From assembly GCA_963930655.1 (NCBI GenBank), contig OZ005605.1, positions 19,847,501-19,911,500 of the forward strand: 64,000 bases of DNA, read 5' to 3'. The notes beneath the pieces were generated by a model. The model ran no database searches and was not told the DNA's origin. It worked only from the letters and a program-made list of their open reading frames with translations. The DNA comes from Myrica gale. Lineage: Eukaryota > Streptophyta > Magnoliopsida > Fagales > Myricaceae. Position numbers and translations under genes: made by a program. How positions within the stretch are numbered: the stretch's first letter is position 1; every line of letters begins with the position of its first letter. Shown here piece by piece: positions 61,524 to 64,000 of the stretch.

Positions 61524-62386
61524 AAACCTTAATAAAAATTAAATAAAATTAACCATAAATAAAAATATCAAATCATTATAAAAAAGATATTATAATTTTT
61601 ATTTATTTTTAAGATGCATGACATGCCACCTCATCAATTTCGTTGGAAAAATCTGGATGATTTGTGTATGACCTAAACTTATGTAGTGATTTGATAATTG
61701 TAGAAACTTTTTTTTTTAAATCTCATAAAATTCCGACAATAAATTTAAAAATTTTCAAACATTTATTCGAGGTGGTTTTGAACCATGTGTGTATCATTAT
61801 TGCTTCAAAAGAAAATCGAGAAATTCAGCAGTACATTGTGAATCATTTCCAGCCAGTCATCAAGAAGATCCTAAATCTACCGGCAAAATAAACGGCGATA
61901 ACTTGCTCTTGTAAAATCACAGTTCTGGGAATGAGGTACCGTAGGGCTGTACAACCCCGGTGTAGGTGCCGGTTTTGGCCAAAACCGGCACCTACACCGG
62001 GTAGGCCGGTTTTCAAATATGGGCCACCTACACCTACACCGTTAAGGGCAAAAACCGGCCCTTAACGGTGGCGGTTTTAGTGGTGGCGGTGGCGGTTATC
62101 CTACATTCATATTAGGTCATTTTTTAGCATTTTATGCACTTCGCCTAATGTATTTTTTTTAGTGGGTTTACATGATAAAGTTACAGATTCTTTCTCACTT
62201 GAGATAATCACAGCTATTGCTAATTTGAAAAATTACATTAATAGAGTCGCAAAGGTTAACACATGCTTCTCACCTTCAGATTTCAAATTACTTGGTGACT
62301 AAAACACCGCAAATTAGAATACAAAAATAATCAGCAAAATGGAATACAAAACGAAGAAAAGAACATAAGAAAGTTATACACCATAC
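61524..62386. other. spacer with a MITE end
   Basis: AT-rich. Contains the MITE fragment at 61942-62103. No gene recognised. Confidence 0.35.
61942..62103. mobile_element. fragment of a TAGGGCTGT-ended MITE
   Basis: Left end of the form GTAGGGCTGTACAACC, followed by the near-palindrome of GTGTAGGTGCCGGTTTTGG with its complement, and ACCGTTAAGGGC words. Same family as 54880-55021. The right end was not found. Confidence 0.6.
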
Positions 62387-62657
62387 CTTTAACTTTTGAT
62401 TAGCATCTTTCTCTAAAACTAGTCCAGCTTTGACATATGCATCAATAATAACTTCTAAAAATAGGTCAAGAAATTCAAAATAACTTAATAGAATAAACAA
62501 CTTAAACCTACTAAAAGAGTATATGTCATTCTTTCTCTTTGGTAGTATAGATAAAAATTTGGATACGACACGCACGTAACAGTCTGTCCTCACTGCCAAT
62601 TTCTTCCACAAGAGCATAAAGAACATGGGCTTTGGCCAAAGAACCTCTCATGCAGTC
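62387..62657 (-). pseudogene. two-exon fragment of an ASCC1-like gene
   Basis: Exon A 62657-62567 (DCMRGSLAKAHVLYALVEE, then SEDRLLRAC) and exon B 62454-62387 (VIIDAYVKAGLVLEKDANQK) join across a GT-AG intron, with the split codon restored to Gln. This matches the C-terminal part of plant activating signal cointegrator complex subunit 1-like proteins (KH and 2H-phosphoesterase type), from memory. The N-terminal exons that should lie to the right are absent; cyclin D sequence is there instead. The last exon is not seen to the left. I infer a captured or relocated gene piece, although both splice sites and the frame are undamaged. Confidence 0.55.
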
Positions 62658-63506
62658 CTGAAAGGACATGAATGAGTTAGCATTCAATGCTAATAGCATC
62701 TCTCCTCACCCATTACAACATACATAATCCTACAGCTTTTCCAGAATCGAAGAAGAGTCATGGCAACAACAACACTGAAAAACCACCTTCCTATTAGGCA
62801 AAAACTAGAGGCTTTTCAACCCAGGGATTTCAGTTAGGAGCTCAATCATTTTCTACTTGAATTAGACAAAAAAAAAAAGAAAAAGGATTGGTCACCGTGG
62901 TAAAACAGAGATGAAGTCCAACATAAGGCAATGAAGAGATAAACACATCCTGGGAACGTATTGTCTGATTAATATAAATTAAGGGCAACTTAAACAAAAA
63001 GAATAACAGAAAAGAGAATAATGTTTGAAAATCATCGTACTTGTCTGTGTGAGTATTCTTTAAAGATAGCAGCAGAAATCCTCTAGTGGCGAGCAAATAG
63101 AATTAATAAGAGCATTCATATACTTTGAGGACAAACAGAAAGTGGCATTACAACAGAGGCTCCCAACCAGGACTCCTAACCCAGATTATGTCCTCTCTAT
63201 CTTAAGAGCTAAAACTAGCTCTTTTGGGAAATTGACAAATTGGAATCAGAAAATTGAATGATGTCAGGAACAAGAGAAAACGTAAAAGCATTATTAACAT
63301 CTCAACCTCAGCACATCGATTTGAAATTAACTAGCTGATGACAACCAGTGGGTATTTGGTTATCCACATCTTTGCACTACAGCTTAGTTAAACCACTATC
63401 TTTGAGAACTTTGAAGCATGACACCTGTTCAATGCATATGCAATAAAAAACAGCCATGGATGCAATTATCTTATCAGGTACACTTGAACACAGAAAAGAA
63501 TCTTAC
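62658..63506. other. spacer between ASCC1-like and cyclin fragments
   Basis: AT-rich. I looked here for the missing 3' exons of the cyclin and the missing 5' exons of the ASCC1-like gene and found neither. Confidence 0.4.
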
Positions 63507-64000
63507 CAGACAAGTTCCTCAGCCCTCCAAAGAAACTCCCAATGCAAGTGGTTCTTTAAACCAAGCCTCCTGATAATGTGATCAAAGAAGGAAATTGGGG
63601 TCACCGGGTTCATCCTCCAGTGATGAGTGGACAGTACCAGAAGCTCCATTCTCTGAATAGTCTTTGCCTCAAACACATACTTTGATTCCTCCACCTAAAA
63701 CCAAAAAGAACCCCACATTTTAACAATCTGACAAGTTCAAGAAACACAAATCATGGCATTTTAACAAGCATCCAGATTGCACAAATAAATATCACATACT
63801 TGCAGGTCTAAAAGAAGTGGCACATGAGTCTCCTCCACCTTGGCAGCCAGAGATAAACAAGCCACCGCAGCGAGTTGACTCATCCAGGGCTTGTCCCTCT
63901 GGATCGTCAGGCTTGAAGCAAACCTATCAAAGTAATTCACAGCAAGAACAGCGGTCAAAGCAGAGAACCCATAGTGCGCCTTAACCCTCAAAATCCAATC
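63507..64000 (-). CDS. CYCD3: D3-type cyclin, partial (runs off the right edge), probably 3'-truncated
   Basis: D cyclins bind CDKA and phosphorylate retinoblastoma-related protein at the G1/S step. Two exons visible: 64000-63800 (begins [15 protein letters not shown], with NYFDRF and the cyclin-box [20 protein letters not shown]) and 63694-63507 ([19 protein letters not shown] to HLHWEFLWR). The N-terminus with the LxCxE motif is beyond the window. After WEFLWR the expected CERLLLSVI is replaced by AEELVW and a stop, or by a donor (G/GTAAGA) at 63506. No downstream cyclin exon is found before the XTH gene. STHHWRMNP has His-His where Leu-Gln is usual. Likely a decaying or truncated copy, but the intact part beyond the edge could change this. 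Confidence 0.75.

Overview
This is nuclear DNA of a flowering plant, most likely a woody eudicot. The evidence is multi-exon genes with GT-AG introns, plant-only families (HD-ZIP IV, RIC, COBRA-like, pectinesterase, XTH, PPR), a nuclear tRNA-Leu, AT-rich spacers and many small plant transposons. The species cannot be named from the sequence.

Layout. 1.4-4.8 kb: an ATML1/PDF2-type HD-ZIP IV regulator (minus), with a leader intron and a near-perfect 102-bp palindrome downstream. 6-24 kb: almost entirely transposable elements. These are two Mutator-like foldback elements with 9-bp target duplications (TSDs), two hAT elements, a tandem LTR-internal-LTR-internal-LTR cluster with a nested TTA-type MITE whose empty site is also present, and two candidate solo LTRs. 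24.4-26.5 kb: a COBRA-like GPI-anchored wall protein (minus). 30.3-31.8 kb: a four-exon RIC (ROP-interactive CRIB) gene (minus). 34.9-37.3 kb: a type-I pectin methylesterase (minus). 40.5-45.3 kb: an intact Ty1/copia element with LTRs that read as identical. 45.5-46.1 kb: NTF2. 48.8-49.9 kb: the OST3/OST6 oligosaccharyltransferase subunit. 51.1-52.8 kb: a P-class PPR protein. 56.1-56.9 kb: a broken THI1 pseudogene. 57.6 kb: tRNA-Leu(UAG). 59.4-60.7 kb: an XTH (plus). 61 kb: a 5'-truncated LINE with a 16-bp TSD. 62.4-64 kb: two spliceable exons of an ASCC1-like gene and an incomplete D3-type cyclin running off the window.

The genes are not an operon, but several act at the cell surface: epidermal identity (HD-ZIP IV), ROP signalling (RIC), wall assembly and remodelling (COBRA-like, pectinesterase, XTH) and N-glycosylation of secreted proteins (OST3). 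The order pectinesterase - NTF2 - OST3 - XTH, and the HD-ZIP IV / RIC pairing, match neighbourhoods I recall from Arabidopsis, so the block looks like conserved microsynteny expanded by transposons.

I found no clearly new biological system. The most notable items are the young copia element, the module-built foldback elements, the palindrome near the HD-ZIP gene, and the gene fragments at the right edge.
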